Source of the DNA: Vulcanisaeta distributa JCM 11217
Lineage (GTDB): Archaea > Thermoproteota > Thermoprotei > Thermoproteales > Thermocladiaceae
Direction: 5' to 3'
DNA length: 64,000 nt
Assembly (NCBI RefSeq): GCF_001316005.1
Contig: NZ_BBBJ01000002.1
Span: 124,001-188,000 of the forward strand
Position numbers and translations under genes: made by a program. Numbering within the stretch: position 1 is the first letter of the stretch; every line of letters starts with the position of its first letter. The notes under the pieces were generated by a model, which was not told where the DNA came from, made no database searches, and saw nothing but the letters and a program-made list of their open reading frames with translations. Below are positions 42,367-50,907 of this stretch, one piece after another.

Positions 42367-43704
42367 TCATGAGGAAATTAATCTCCTAACAAGTAACGAG
42401 TAAAACCTACTCGTCAACTCCAGGGACTTCACGCTCACGTACTCATTAGGCCCATGCTCATTGCCGCCTATAGGTCCGAAGTCTATTGTCTCAATACCGA
42501 GTGGCGAGAAGTACCTGGCATCGCTTGCGCCTGCCATCTCCATGACCCTAGCCTCAAGACCAAGCTCATTAAGTACCTCGCTGGCTAATTTAACGAGCCT
42601 TGAATCACGCGGAGTGTATAAGTAACCCCCCCCACCACCCTCACCCTCAACCCTAACCTCAATTCCCTGGAAATCCTCCCTCAACGCCTCATTCATCGCC
42701 TCCTCAATGGCCTTCGCATCATCTGTCATAGCCCTGACATTAACCACGAACTCATGGTAATCACCGACAACCCTATACACGTTTGGTGTTGCTGTGATGC
42801 CATAAACGCTCTGAGCCTTAACCCTGGGCACAAACCTAGTCAACGGAAATAAGGCCATAATAAGCCTCGTGAGCCCCCCCACATCAACCTCCTGCTGCGG
42901 GCAATCACTGCAGGGCTTAACCACGTCAGCCTCAACCCAGGTGGGCGTGACATTACTCTTGACAAAGCCACCCCTAAGGCTAATTACGTACGCGTCGTTG
43001 AGCCATAAGTATTGGGAGAGGGCAATGACTGGGTGCGTATCCACGCCGTGTATGAAGTAAGCAGCGTGGTATGGAGGCGTGACCTTATAATCAAGTTGAA
43101 ACCTAATGGTCTCCCTACGCCCATTGACCACCGCCTTCTCAACCCTAGACCTGACCTTGGCGTTAAATACTGCCCTCCTCCTGTTTATGATGACCATCGA
43201 GTGCCCATCAGCATTAATAACGTAGCTAGGCCTAAGACCATTACTTAATAAGTAATCCCTAACTACCCTAGCCCCCCCATTCTCACCACCAACCTCCTCA
43301 TCCGTGGTGAACGCAGCAATAACCGTACCCCCCCTATCAATACTCACTAAGTCCTCGAGCGCCCTGAGCACGGCAGCTACATTACCCTTATCATCAAGTG
43401 CACCACGTCCATAGGCAAGGTCGCCCTCAATCGTTAACTTAAGCGGATCGTACTTCCACTCACTACGTATGAACGGAACAACATCGAGGTGCGCCAGAAG
43501 AAGTACGCGGGGCTCGCCAGAACCAACTACACCAACCACGCTCCTATACCCATGACTAACGAGAACCCTCGTCTTAATGCCAAGCCCATTCAACACGCCC
43601 TCGACGAAATCAACAATGCTGGGGGGGTCGGGCATTTTACCATTGTCTGGGTCATTCACTGTGTTAAATTCTACGAGGACTTCGAGCAGTTTAAGTGGGT
43701 CCAT
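42367..43704 (-). CDS. M20-family metallopeptidase (ArgE/DapE/carboxypeptidase type)
   Basis: A dinuclear zinc peptidase/deacylase of 445 residues, frame intact. Metal and catalytic residues are in LLLAHLDVVPF, GRGALDDKGN, TTDEEVGGENG, YVINADGHS and the C-terminal EHGPNEY. C7/C8 runs at 43331, 43275, 42878 and 42636 and G7 at 43621 each add a residue (for example the five-glycine stretch EGGGGGYLY). It begins three bases after the stop of the RecA-like ATPase gene, so they share a transcript. The substrate, N-acyl amino acid or dipeptide, is not determinable. Confidence 0.87.
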   Translation of the reverse strand: MDPLKLLEVLVEFNTVNDPDNGKMPDPPSIVDFVEGVLNGLGIKTRVLVSHGYRSVVGVVGSGEPRVLLLAHLDVVPFIRSEWKYDPLKLTIEGDLAYGRGALDDKGNVAAVLRALEDLVSIDRGGTVIAAFTTDEEVGGENGGARVVRDYLLSNGLRPSYVINADGHSMVIINRRRAVFNAKVRSRVEKAVVNGRRETIRFQLDYKVTPPYHAAYFIHGVDTHPVIALSQYLWLNDAYVISLRGGFVKSNVTPTWVEADVVKPCSDCPQQEVDVGGLTRLIMALFPLTRFVPRVKAQSVYGITATPNVYRVVGDYHEFVVNVRAMTDDAKAIEEAMNEALREDFQGIEVRVEGEGGGGGYLYTPRDSRLVKLASEVLNELGLEARVMEMAGASDARYFSPLGIETIDFGPIGGNEHGPNEYVSVKSLELTSRFYSLLVRRLISS

Positions 43705-43707
43705 GGA

Positions 43708-44472
43708 TCACTGACCACCCTGCACCTGGATCCCTAGGCTTTCCAGGGTGTTCTTCAGCATGTTCTTTATTTCGTTGATGTCCACGGGGGGGACTATCGT
43801 GCCCTTAGCCGTGGTGAAGTAGTACCAATTCATTGAGTGTGACACCCCCTTCATCCTCTTAATCCTCATCCTCCTGACCGGTATGCCTAGATTCGCCATG
43901 TTCTCATCAAACTCCATCTCAATTACACCATCAAACACATACTCAATACTATTGAGTAGGTTGTCTATGTCCTCCGTTGTTACGTGGGCAACTATGAACG
44001 TTATCATGTTGTAAAGCCTCGATAAAGACTTAAACTGCTTAAGCATGGCGATTAAGCCCCTCGGATCAATGTTAATCAGTAGGTCATTGATTGAGTCGAT
44101 TATTAAGCCACGGGCACTCCTTGAGTACACAGCCTGGCCAACCTTACTAATTAATTGCCCAGGATCAAGCTCGGTGATCACATCGATAACGTTCGGAGCC
44201 CTAGCCCTACGCTGATCACTGAGTGTGAAGCCATCAATTATGAAGAGCCTATTACTAAACTCCTTCAAGTCACTGACCACGGAATCCGGGTTATCATCAA
44301 AGGACACGTAAATAAGTGGGTAATTACTCATTATACTCCGGGCAAGCAACTTAACGAGAAGTGTCTTACCCATGCCAAGGTCTCCACGTATGAGAATGAG
44401 GTAACCGAAGGGGAAGCCCGTGGGTAATAAATCCTCCAAAACCTGGCACTTAAGGAAGTCCATAACAACCAA
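43708..44472 (-). CDS. KaiC/RecA-like P-loop ATPase
   Basis: A single-domain RecA-fold ATPase of 254 residues, of the archaeal KaiC-like group. Walker A is RGDLGMGKTLL near residue 30, Walker B is ARGLIIDSINDLL near residue 125, and a sensor-like FIVAHVT follows. There is no second KaiC domain and no autokinase-type phosphorylation loop that I can see. Such stand-alone proteins regulate signalling or motility in archaea, but the role here is open. The frame is intact; G7 at 43786 adds a proline near the C-terminus. Co-transcribed with the M20 peptidase. Confidence 0.8.
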   Translation of the reverse strand: MVVMDFLKCQVLEDLLPTGFPFGYLILIRGDLGMGKTLLVKLLARSIMSNYPLIYVSFDDNPDSVVSDLKEFSNRLFIIDGFTLSDQRRARAPNVIDVITELDPGQLISKVGQAVYSRSARGLIIDSINDLLINIDPRGLIAMLKQFKSLSRLYNMITFIVAHVTTEDIDNLLNSIEYVFDGVIEMEFDENMANLGIPVRRMRIKRMKGVSHSMNWYYFTTAKGTIVPPVDINEIKNMLKNTLESLGIQVQGGQ

Positions 44473-44555
44473 GGAATAACCGAAACAAAATAATTAAGCA
44501 TTACCCAACCCACCATAAGGAAACCACCATTAACTTTGACAGGAAATTGAAATAT

Positions 44556-44656
44556 TGGTGGGCCCGCCGGGATTCGAACCCGGGACCTCCCGGTTATGAG
44601 CCATACGCGGGGCTGCCGCCCCCCCAGGGCGCTCTACCTGGCTAAGCTACGGGCCC
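44556..44656 (-). tRNA. tRNA with CAU anticodon (Ile2 or elongator Met), intron at 29/30
   Basis: On the minus strand the acceptor GGGCCCG/CGGGCCC, loop CTCATAA (anticodon CAT) with 3' stem CCGGG, T arm CCGGG-TTCGAAT-CCCGG and encoded CCA are present. As in the tRNA-Ile at 13729-13829, the anticodon stem closes only after removal of 24 bases at 44603-44626, an intron at position 29/30. Its acceptor and overall sequence match tRNA-Ile(GAU) closely, so a tRNA-Ile2 read with modified C34 is at least as likely as Met. The intron carries G7 (minus strand) where its twin has G4. Confidence 0.88.
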
Positions 44657-44680
44657 TATGGAGACTGGTTTTATGGCAAA

Positions 44681-44687
44681 ATTTAAG
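44681..44687 (-). promoter_or_regulatory. TATA box of the CAU tRNA
   Basis: The minus strand has GCTTAAATTTTG with the CTTAAAT core about 25 bases before the tRNA 5' end, preceded by AAAA as a BRE-like element. Confidence 0.6.
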
Positions 44688-44716
44688 CTTTTCGTCTCGG
44701 AAATCGCTGAGGTAAA

Positions 44717-44733
44717 GCCGTGTAACTCACGGC
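44717..44733. other. Short stem-loop in the intergenic region
   Basis: GCCGTG and CACGGC pair around a five-base loop and are followed on the plus strand by ATTTAATTTTT. It could be a minor terminator; nothing else in this gap supports a gene. Confidence 0.35.
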
Positions 44734-44793
44734 ATTTAATTTTTAAACTATTACGAGTAGCCCTAATTTCTCATGATGAATTCCTGATGTGAA

Positions 44794-44979
44794 TTAATTC
44801 ATTAGTTGTGATTTTAATTCTAAAGCTTCGTCGTTGATTGTGTTTGTAATTTTCAATTCAAAGTCTAGGTTTACGAGTATTTCCCAAAGCCTATCAAGGG
44901 CCTCATCACAGGGTATTTTGCCCATCCTCGCCCTGCCAATTATTATTAGGGCCTCGTCAATGGCCTTCGCCGGACTCAT
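44794..44979 (-). CDS. Small hypothetical protein, 61 residues
   Basis: A short helical protein from ATG at 44979, reading SPAKAIDEALIIIGRARMGK and ending ALELKSQLMN, with one cysteine. No family recognised. Codon use is like its neighbours, and there is a promoter-like AT-rich stretch upstream. It could be a small regulator or partner protein. Confidence 0.4.
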   Translation of the reverse strand: MSPAKAIDEALIIIGRARMGKIPCDEALDRLWEILVNLDFELKITNTINDEALELKSQLMN

Positions 44980-45106
44980 AATTGAAAGTCATGGATAAGC
45001 ATGCGTTTTAAGCTTAATTGTCCTATTCCTGAAAAGATGTTTTCTTTCAACTTGTTATTTTAAATGAACAGTAGTGTTTTTGAGCCTTAACGCAGTTAAT
45101 TGAGTA

Positions 45107-45155
45107 GTGATGACTCATTGCAGTACTGATCAGTGAGGAGACTGACCTGCCCTGA
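45107..45155 (+). ncRNA. C/D box sRNA
   Basis: All four boxes of an archaeal methylation-guide RNA are present with exact spacing. C box GTGATGA is at 45107-45113, then a 12-base guide, D' box CTGA at 45126-45129, a three-base spacer, C' box GTGAGGA at 45133-45139, a second 12-base guide, and D box CTGA at 45152-45155. The gap lacks any gene. Each guide should direct 2'-O-methylation of the rRNA or tRNA base paired to the fifth position upstream of its D or D' box; I cannot name the targets from this window. Confidence 0.82.
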
Positions 45156-45264
45156 AACAAAAATGCGTACTATATACGTTAATTAAGAGATCAGTGTATA
45201 GCCGCTCATCAAGCATCAGGCACCTCCTCTCTCTTCACCTAGGCATTAATTAATTAAAGCACTT

Positions 45265-45594
45265 TTAAGTCCTTATTGAGCTAACGATACGAAGAAGCTC
45301 CTTAACAACCCACGCCTTTACAATCACGCTTTCCTCACCCATCGTGACAACCACGTCAACGTAATCACCAACCCTAAACACGTCCTTCGGCTTAACCACG
45401 GCATTATTAATTATAATCCTAATATTGGTTAGGGTGCCATGCCTATTCAGCAACTCCCTCAAGGCCTCGCCAACTATTATCGTAGTCAACTCCCTATCAA
45501 TTAATCGAAGAATGCTAAACCTGGCATTAATAATTACCAACGCGTCCAATGGCTTACTCAGTGAGTGCCAAACCTCATCCACAGCATCAATCAC
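45265..45594 (-). CDS. Hypothetical protein of the surface locus, possibly longer
   Basis: From GTG at 45594 this encodes 109 residues with an alpha/beta pattern ending in DYVDVVVTMGEESVIVKAWV. The same frame is open further upstream to about 45710, with plausible residues (NYLSPGVALYLAFKSVIRGG) but no start codon, so the true gene may begin near the end of the upstream membrane-protein gene and have lost its start to a sequence error. No family recognised. It is the last gene of the minus-strand run 48620-45265. C7 at 45609 lies in the upstream extension. Confidence 0.5.
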   Translation of the reverse strand: MIDAVDEVWHSLSKPLDALVIINARFSILRLIDRELTTIIVGEALRELLNRHGTLTNIRIIINNAVVKPKDVFRVGDYVDVVVTMGEESVIVKAWVVKELLRIVSSIRT

Positions 45595-45704
45595 GTACTT
45601 ATCAACACCCCCCCTAATAACCGACTTAAATGCCAGGTATAGCGCAACGCCTGGACTTAGGTAATTCTTAATGGCGTTATAGACCCTTGAGACGTCGCTA
45701 ACCT

Positions 45705-47793
45705 TTAAACCAGGTACCTAGCCAATGCATTAACTCCCTGTCGAAATAGTGGGTTTACCAACGAGTAGGGCCTAAGGACTAGGCTTGGCGATAACGTAAC
45801 ACCCACCACAGCCCTTAATGCCTCTCTTACGTACTTCCTCTCGATCATCGACACCCTCCTCATTAAATACTCCCTAGCTAGAGATACACCATAGAGTGTT
45901 GGTAATAGGACATGAGGCGCAGTTGAGATCCTCGGTAAATCCCTAACAGCCCAATACGCAGTCTTGAGCGCATGCCTTGCGTATCTACGCCTAGTCAGTT
46001 CATAAACCCTCCTCAATGTGGCGTACCTCCTCACGAGACTCTCACGCTTAGCACTATCCCTAGTGACCATCGATACCACTGGGCTCGCGATCGTAACCAG
46101 GTCCTCATAGCCAATGCCAAGCTTAACCTTAACCACATCCATTAACCTAGCCCAATGCCTAATCCTTGGAGCCATGGCGACTATGCCGATGAAGCCCAGG
46201 AGAAGCGCTGAGTAATAGGTGGCGCTTATGAATAGGTTTATCAACACGCCTAGGTTAAATGGGTTTAGCCCAACGTTTCTAATAACCATTAATGAGTTGT
46301 TAAACCAGGTTATGTACGTGCCACTCCATAATGCGTAGTAATTCAAGCCGTATGGCTCAACACCAATGACCAGTATACTTACGTCGGTACCATTGCACAT
46401 GCCGTGGCACCTAAACGATGCAGAAAGCCTAATGCTCCTTAGTTCATGGATCACGGACGTATAATTACCGGGGGGGCCACTGCAGTAATTATTTACAGTG
46501 CTTAAGATGGCGTTCATAACCTGTGGTGGTGCCGCGAATCCCTGGTACATGGTTAGTGGGTTTACTACCTGCTCAAGGCCCTGGCAGAATGATTCATGGT
46601 CGGAGATTACGTTCTTCACCCAGGACTGCGAAACAAGGCCTACGGGCGTACCCTCACTCATGGAGTACGTTACCGAGCAATTGTCGTTGACGGGCCCAAC
46701 TAATCTTAGCATTACCTGCGAGGCATACGCCATTAAGGTTAGGTTGCTTGGCACGGCGTCGTCACGTTAATGATGGCATACCCATTGTTTAGGTTAATGC
46801 CCACATTGCCGTTACCTATCCACGTATAGTTAAACAGCGCAACCAACGAGTCATCATTAAACACGGCAATCATCGGCAACCTGATGATCACGGTGCTGGC
46901 GTTAGGGTATATACTTGGCATGATGATTCTATCAATGCTGAATCTAATGAATAGGGACACCACGCAATAAACCCTGTAAAGAATCGGCCCTCTCCTCATC
47001 ACATAAGCTGGTAACGCAACAACGCCAGCACCATTGGGTAGGCCTATGGTTTCGTTATATGGAAACCCATAACCACCAACGCACAATACGGCCGGTAAAG
47101 GCTACCCAGCTCGTCGAGAACCTCGATGCTTGTGAAACCCAACCCATTGGGCGTGGTGAGGGTTTCGTTAAACGTATTTACTAATGGAGGCGGGTGTACC
47201 GTATTTATACCGAGAGGTAACGCAACGCCCAGTACTAGGTAGAGTGCGGCGGGTATTACAGCTATGTTCCTAACCCTTGGTATAACGAGGAAGAAGGCCA
47301 TGTATGGTAGTAAGCGCCTAAGCCCCGCACCAATAATCACGGCATACCTAATAAGCCACAGTGCGGCAACAAGCATTGAGAGCACGTGAACCACGTAATT
47401 AATCGTTAGGGTAATTAGGCGCTCAATAACGTCGATAATGATCGCTATTGAGCCAAGACCTGACCCAGTGGCTACGTACATTGCAGCCTCAGCTATGGGT
47501 AGGCCCACATCAACGGCCACAGCAAGTAGGGCATCCGCCAAACTCAATGAACCTATCAATCCATTGTAAGCACCCAGTAATTTATTGACTATACCCAATG
47601 CGGCACTGATTGAGTAGAGGCGAGTTGGTATTAAATTGAAGAAATTCGTAACCAGGGCGAGGGCTATGGCGTACCAGGCAAGATCCTCAGCATCAACCCT
47701 AAACTCCCCCCCGCCCCCCCTAACTACGGCATTCAACGCCCTAACAATCAATGAACCAGCTATTGCGGTTACAACAAGGACTAGACCAAGCAT
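45705..47793 (-). CDS. Large polytopic membrane protein with external domain, frameshifted
   Basis: Three consecutive open frames read as one protein of about 690 residues. Residues 1-250 (47793-47044) hold six or seven hydrophobic helices. After a break near 47090 comes an external beta-rich region with N-glycosylation sequons and cysteine pairs. After a second break near 46755 (VPSNLTLMAYAS) come more external sequence with CHGMC, a helix around NLGVLINLFISATYYSALLLG, and a basic helical C-terminus of about 180 residues. No family is certain. Position beside two very small membrane proteins resembles the crenarchaeal Ced/Ted DNA-exchange loci, where a polytopic CedA-type protein accompanies small pilin-like proteins; this is a hypothesis only. 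Confidence 0.55.
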
Positions 47794-47799
47794 GGAAGG

Positions 47800-48204
47800 T
47801 CACGACAACGCGGACCTAATGGCGTAAATAACCGCAAAGAGTAAGGCATAGAGTATTAGGATTATCGTATCTGCTTGGGCGATATAAACAGCAAGCCTAT
47901 TGTAGGCGCTAAGTACGTTACCAAGGCCATTTATGCTAAGGCCCACGTTCTCACACCACGTGGTCTCGAAATTCCTCGGATTAACTATGTATGAAATAGC
48001 ACCATCATTAACCATGGCTGTATAAAAGGGCTGCGAAGCTATTACGGCAGCACCACCAACAACAACCACATAAAGCCCAAGACCCACAGCAATGAGTAGG
48101 GAACCAATATTCCTAAGCCTCGATACGGATAGACCAAGGCCAACGGCAATTAGAAGGGAAGATAGACCCGGCACCCACTGGGCCAGGTAGATCATGGGTA
48201 CCAC
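47800..48204 (-). CDS. Small membrane protein of the surface locus, 134 residues
   Basis: Two adjacent N-terminal helices (LSSLLIAVGLGLSVS and IGSLLIAVGLGLYVVVVGGAAVIA), an external segment of about 50 residues with one cysteine, and a C-terminal helix. The repeated SLLIAVGLGL in the first two helices indicates an internal duplication. It lies seven bases upstream of the large polytopic gene and 21 bases downstream of the 131-residue gene, so all are one operon. Function unknown. Confidence 0.6.
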   Translation of the reverse strand: MVPMIYLAQWVPGLSSLLIAVGLGLSVSRLRNIGSLLIAVGLGLYVVVVGGAAVIASQPFYTAMVNDGAISYIVNPRNFETTWCENVGLSINGLGNVLSAYNRLAVYIAQADTIILILYALLFAVIYAIRSALS

Positions 48205-48224
48205 GTCCTCCGTGGACTCCAGGA

Positions 48225-48620
48225 TCAGGGTGCATTCTCAGTTTGCACGCTCCTAACGTCACACCAAGGGTAAGTCAATGGACAAGTACAGGTGTTCCAA
48301 ATGAGCCACGCCCTAAACCTAACGGCATTCCATGCGTAATCATAAATAGTCTTATAAACTGTAACGGGATCTATGGTTAGCGAGCCGACGAGCACCTTAT
48401 TCACTATGGCTATGGCCAACATGACGCCCCCAATTATGGCTAGGTAATTAACAACCTCGTCAATGAAGTCCCAAATCTCGTTTGGCCTACCCATTAGGTA
48501 TAGGGCCACGGTTATTATGCCCATTATCGCCAGGGCCGCTATGCCTATGTACACCATGTCTGTCGAAACCAGTAGGTTGAGTACCTGGGATACCGTAACC
48601 ATCCACTGAGCAGCCGACAT
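48225..48620 (-). CDS. Small two-helix membrane protein, candidate pilin of a Ced/Ted-like system
   Basis: A 131-residue protein with two strong helices, MVYIGIAALAIMGIITVALYL and VVNYLAIIGGVMLAIAIVNKV, joined by a short polar turn (GRPNEIWDFIDE), then a soluble tail with four cysteines (NTCTCPLTYPWC). Helical-hairpin subunits are what conjugation-type archaeal pilins such as CedA1 and TedC look like, and it is the first gene of the membrane-protein operon. Family membership cannot be proven by eye. Start ATG at 48620; frame intact. Confidence 0.5.
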   Translation of the reverse strand: MSAAQWMVTVSQVLNLLVSTDMVYIGIAALAIMGIITVALYLMGRPNEIWDFIDEVVNYLAIIGGVMLAIAIVNKVLVGSLTIDPVTVYKTIYDYAWNAVRFRAWLIWNTCTCPLTYPWCDVRSVQTENAP

Positions 48621-48687
48621 AAGTAATCAATCTTGGAACCCCCTTAAAAGCAGTAATGCTTTAATGCCCTGTTAAGTAATTATTTAT

Positions 48688-49067
48688 ATGTCGAGGGGGG
48701 CTTCACGATAGGCGGCATAGTAGTCCTCGCACTATTGATAATCACCGCATCACTAATCATCTACCTAATGGGTGATTACCTATACACGGCATATCAATCA
48801 TCTACGATGGCGGGCAGGATAAGCGGTAAGGTCATTCAGTTGTCAAGGTCCTGCACCGCCTACCTAGTCAATAACACGCTTTACTTCCCATACGGTGCCT
48901 ATGTCGAGTACTCAGTACCGAGTGTGGTGAAGCCCGGTTATTACCAATCAATGGATCTATCGGGCATTAATGGTGAGGTGTTGTTATTCCTAAATGGTTG
49001 CGTGATTGTCGTTAAGTCCGTGGGTAATGCCACGGGTTATGAGGTGCTTGGTTATGGCGCTGGCTGA
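48688..49067 (+). CDS. Prepilin-like surface protein, frameshifted at a G6 run
   Basis: If the G6 run at about 48694 is shortened to G4, translation from ATG 48688 reads MSRGFTIGGIVVLALLIITA and runs on to the TGA at 49067, about 126 residues. A short basic leader ending in RG before a single hydrophobic helix is the layout of archaeal class III (type IV pilin-like) signal peptides cut by PibD; the exact site is uncertain. The rest is a small beta-rich external domain. As given, frame is lost after six codons. Its end overlaps the start of the adhesin gene by 14 bases. Confidence 0.55.
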
Positions 49068-50843
49068 CCTGGTCCTCGAGGGGGGGCTCACGTTGATACT
49101 GGCCATTGCACTTGGCCTGGTGCTAATTGGCGGTTTAACCTACCTAACGATCACCGTGTCGACGGCCAACAACGCGAGGCTCGCCTACACGGGCCTATAC
49201 ATATACCTGCCACAGCCGGTCTACGCGAATGGGACGCTGTACGTACCAATGTACAACATTGGTTATTACAGGGCAGTGATTAAGTACGTATACGTCAGGG
49301 GCGTCGATGGCTCGATTCACGAGTATGCACCAAACCTGGTGCTAGGCGTGAATCAGTACTACGTTTACACCCTAAGCCTAAGCTACGAACCAGCCTCAAT
49401 AACCGTGCTAGTCTCACCAACGGACTACCCAGGCATTATTAAGGAATTCAGCGCCAATGTATCGACGGTGAACTCAATACCATTAATACCTCAGTTGCAA
49501 TTACAGCCCAGTTCTGGCCTCATAGATGTAGCCGTTAACGACCCATATGGTGCCGGTTGGGAGGTTGCGTGGAACTACGCTGGTCAGTCCTACTCAGTGA
49601 GCCAGAGCCAGTCATACACTTGGTTCATAAACCCGCCTTACGTCCCAATCCAAATAAGCTTCACGTCATCAATAACAAGCACGCCGCAAGCTACAACTGC
49701 CAGATAATGCCCAGCAGCACCAGCGGAACCTACAGCGCCGGGAGCATAGTCACCTTCAACGTAACATGCACCAAGTACACACCACCCCCCCCACCGCCTC
49801 CACCGCCACCTCCGCCAGGCGGTAGCAACTCAATAAGCGTTAGCGTGACTAATGACACACTTGGTGCTTCGTGGCTCGTCTCTTGGCATGATGCGTGGGG
49901 GGGCTCTATTAACCCGGGCCAGGAGAGTGGTAGTGGCGATTATAGTTGGTCTGTGAGCGCACCCAGCGGTGATAGGGTCTACTTCCAGGCATCAATAACA
50001 AGCAACCCAAGCGGTTACACATGCACAATAAGCCCAACGAGCACCAGCGCCAACCCAGGAGGCTCAGTCACATTCACAGTAAGCTGCACAAGCAATGGCG
50101 GCAGCCAACCACCGCCGAGTAACACGGTCTACGGCTGCTACTTTACACTCAGCGTTGGGTCGAGCCCGAGTGGTGCGCCAAGCCCTAGTGCAAGTCCGTA
50201 TGGCTCTGGCACGTACTTCATTCAGTCTGGTGACTCGCTGTTTACCACCTTGACCGCATCTTCATCCCAGTCCATCAGCCAGGATGAGTGGTGGCAATTC
50301 CTCTATTGGTCAAACTCATTTAGTGGGCAGGGCAAACTGTACATAAATGGGAAGCCCTGGTACTACTACAGTAAATACTACGGCTCAACCGAGTACGTAG
50401 ACTACGACTGCCCAAGCGGATTAACGCAAAACGTGACGGCGACGTTCACAGCAACCGCCGAGTACTCTGAGGACTACGTAAAGCTAAAAGGATACACAAG
50501 CGTAAGCCTGAATATATACAAGACGTCGGCCAGCGTGCCCTATCAACTCTCCTGGAACCTAGACCCATACTCAGCATCACAGGCCGACTGGAGCCTAAGC
50601 TGGAGCCAGGGAGCAACTCAATACATGGTGAGCGTAACACTGTACACCGCCAACGGTGGGCAATACCCAGCCGGCTTCACGACATACCTACAATGCAGTG
50701 TATCGGGCTACCAGCTATCAGTGAGTAGCGTAACCTTCAGCAACGGCCAAGACACACTGAGCCAGTCAGTCTCAGGCACGAGCGGATCAACAACAGCCAC
50801 AGTAGACATAACATACGTATGCTCAAGTTATATTGCTAAGTGA
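49054..50843 (+). CDS. Secreted adhesin-like protein with tandem Cys-paired repeats, frameshifted
   Basis: About 595 residues. An N-terminal helix (LTLILAIALGLVLIGGLTYL) anchors or is processed as a pilin-like leader. A beta domain is followed by two homologous repeats of about 85 residues, each with a pair of cysteines: SYNC...FNVTCT and GYTC...FTVSCT, with shared NDxxGAxW and ASIT/SSIT segments. A linker of about twelve prolines separates them. Ser/Thr/Tyr-rich C-terminal domains with further cysteines follow. Frame is lost near 49690 (SSITS should continue into SYNCQIMPSS). C8 at 49787 lengthens the proline linker by one; G7 at 49897 adds a glycine. Probably a cell-surface or pilus-tip protein, co-transcribed with the prepilin-like gene. 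Confidence 0.65.
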
Positions 50844-50907
50844 AATCGATTAATTTTAATGCTTCAATTTTAAATTAATATCACGTAATTTTTAATAATA
50901 TTTCATT

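Noticed and set aside
49785-49815. Polyproline tract as a sequencing artefact only
   Set aside because: Only part of it is a C run; mixed CCA, CCG, CCT and CCC codons encode most of the prolines, so a genuine proline-rich linker exists even if its length is off by one.
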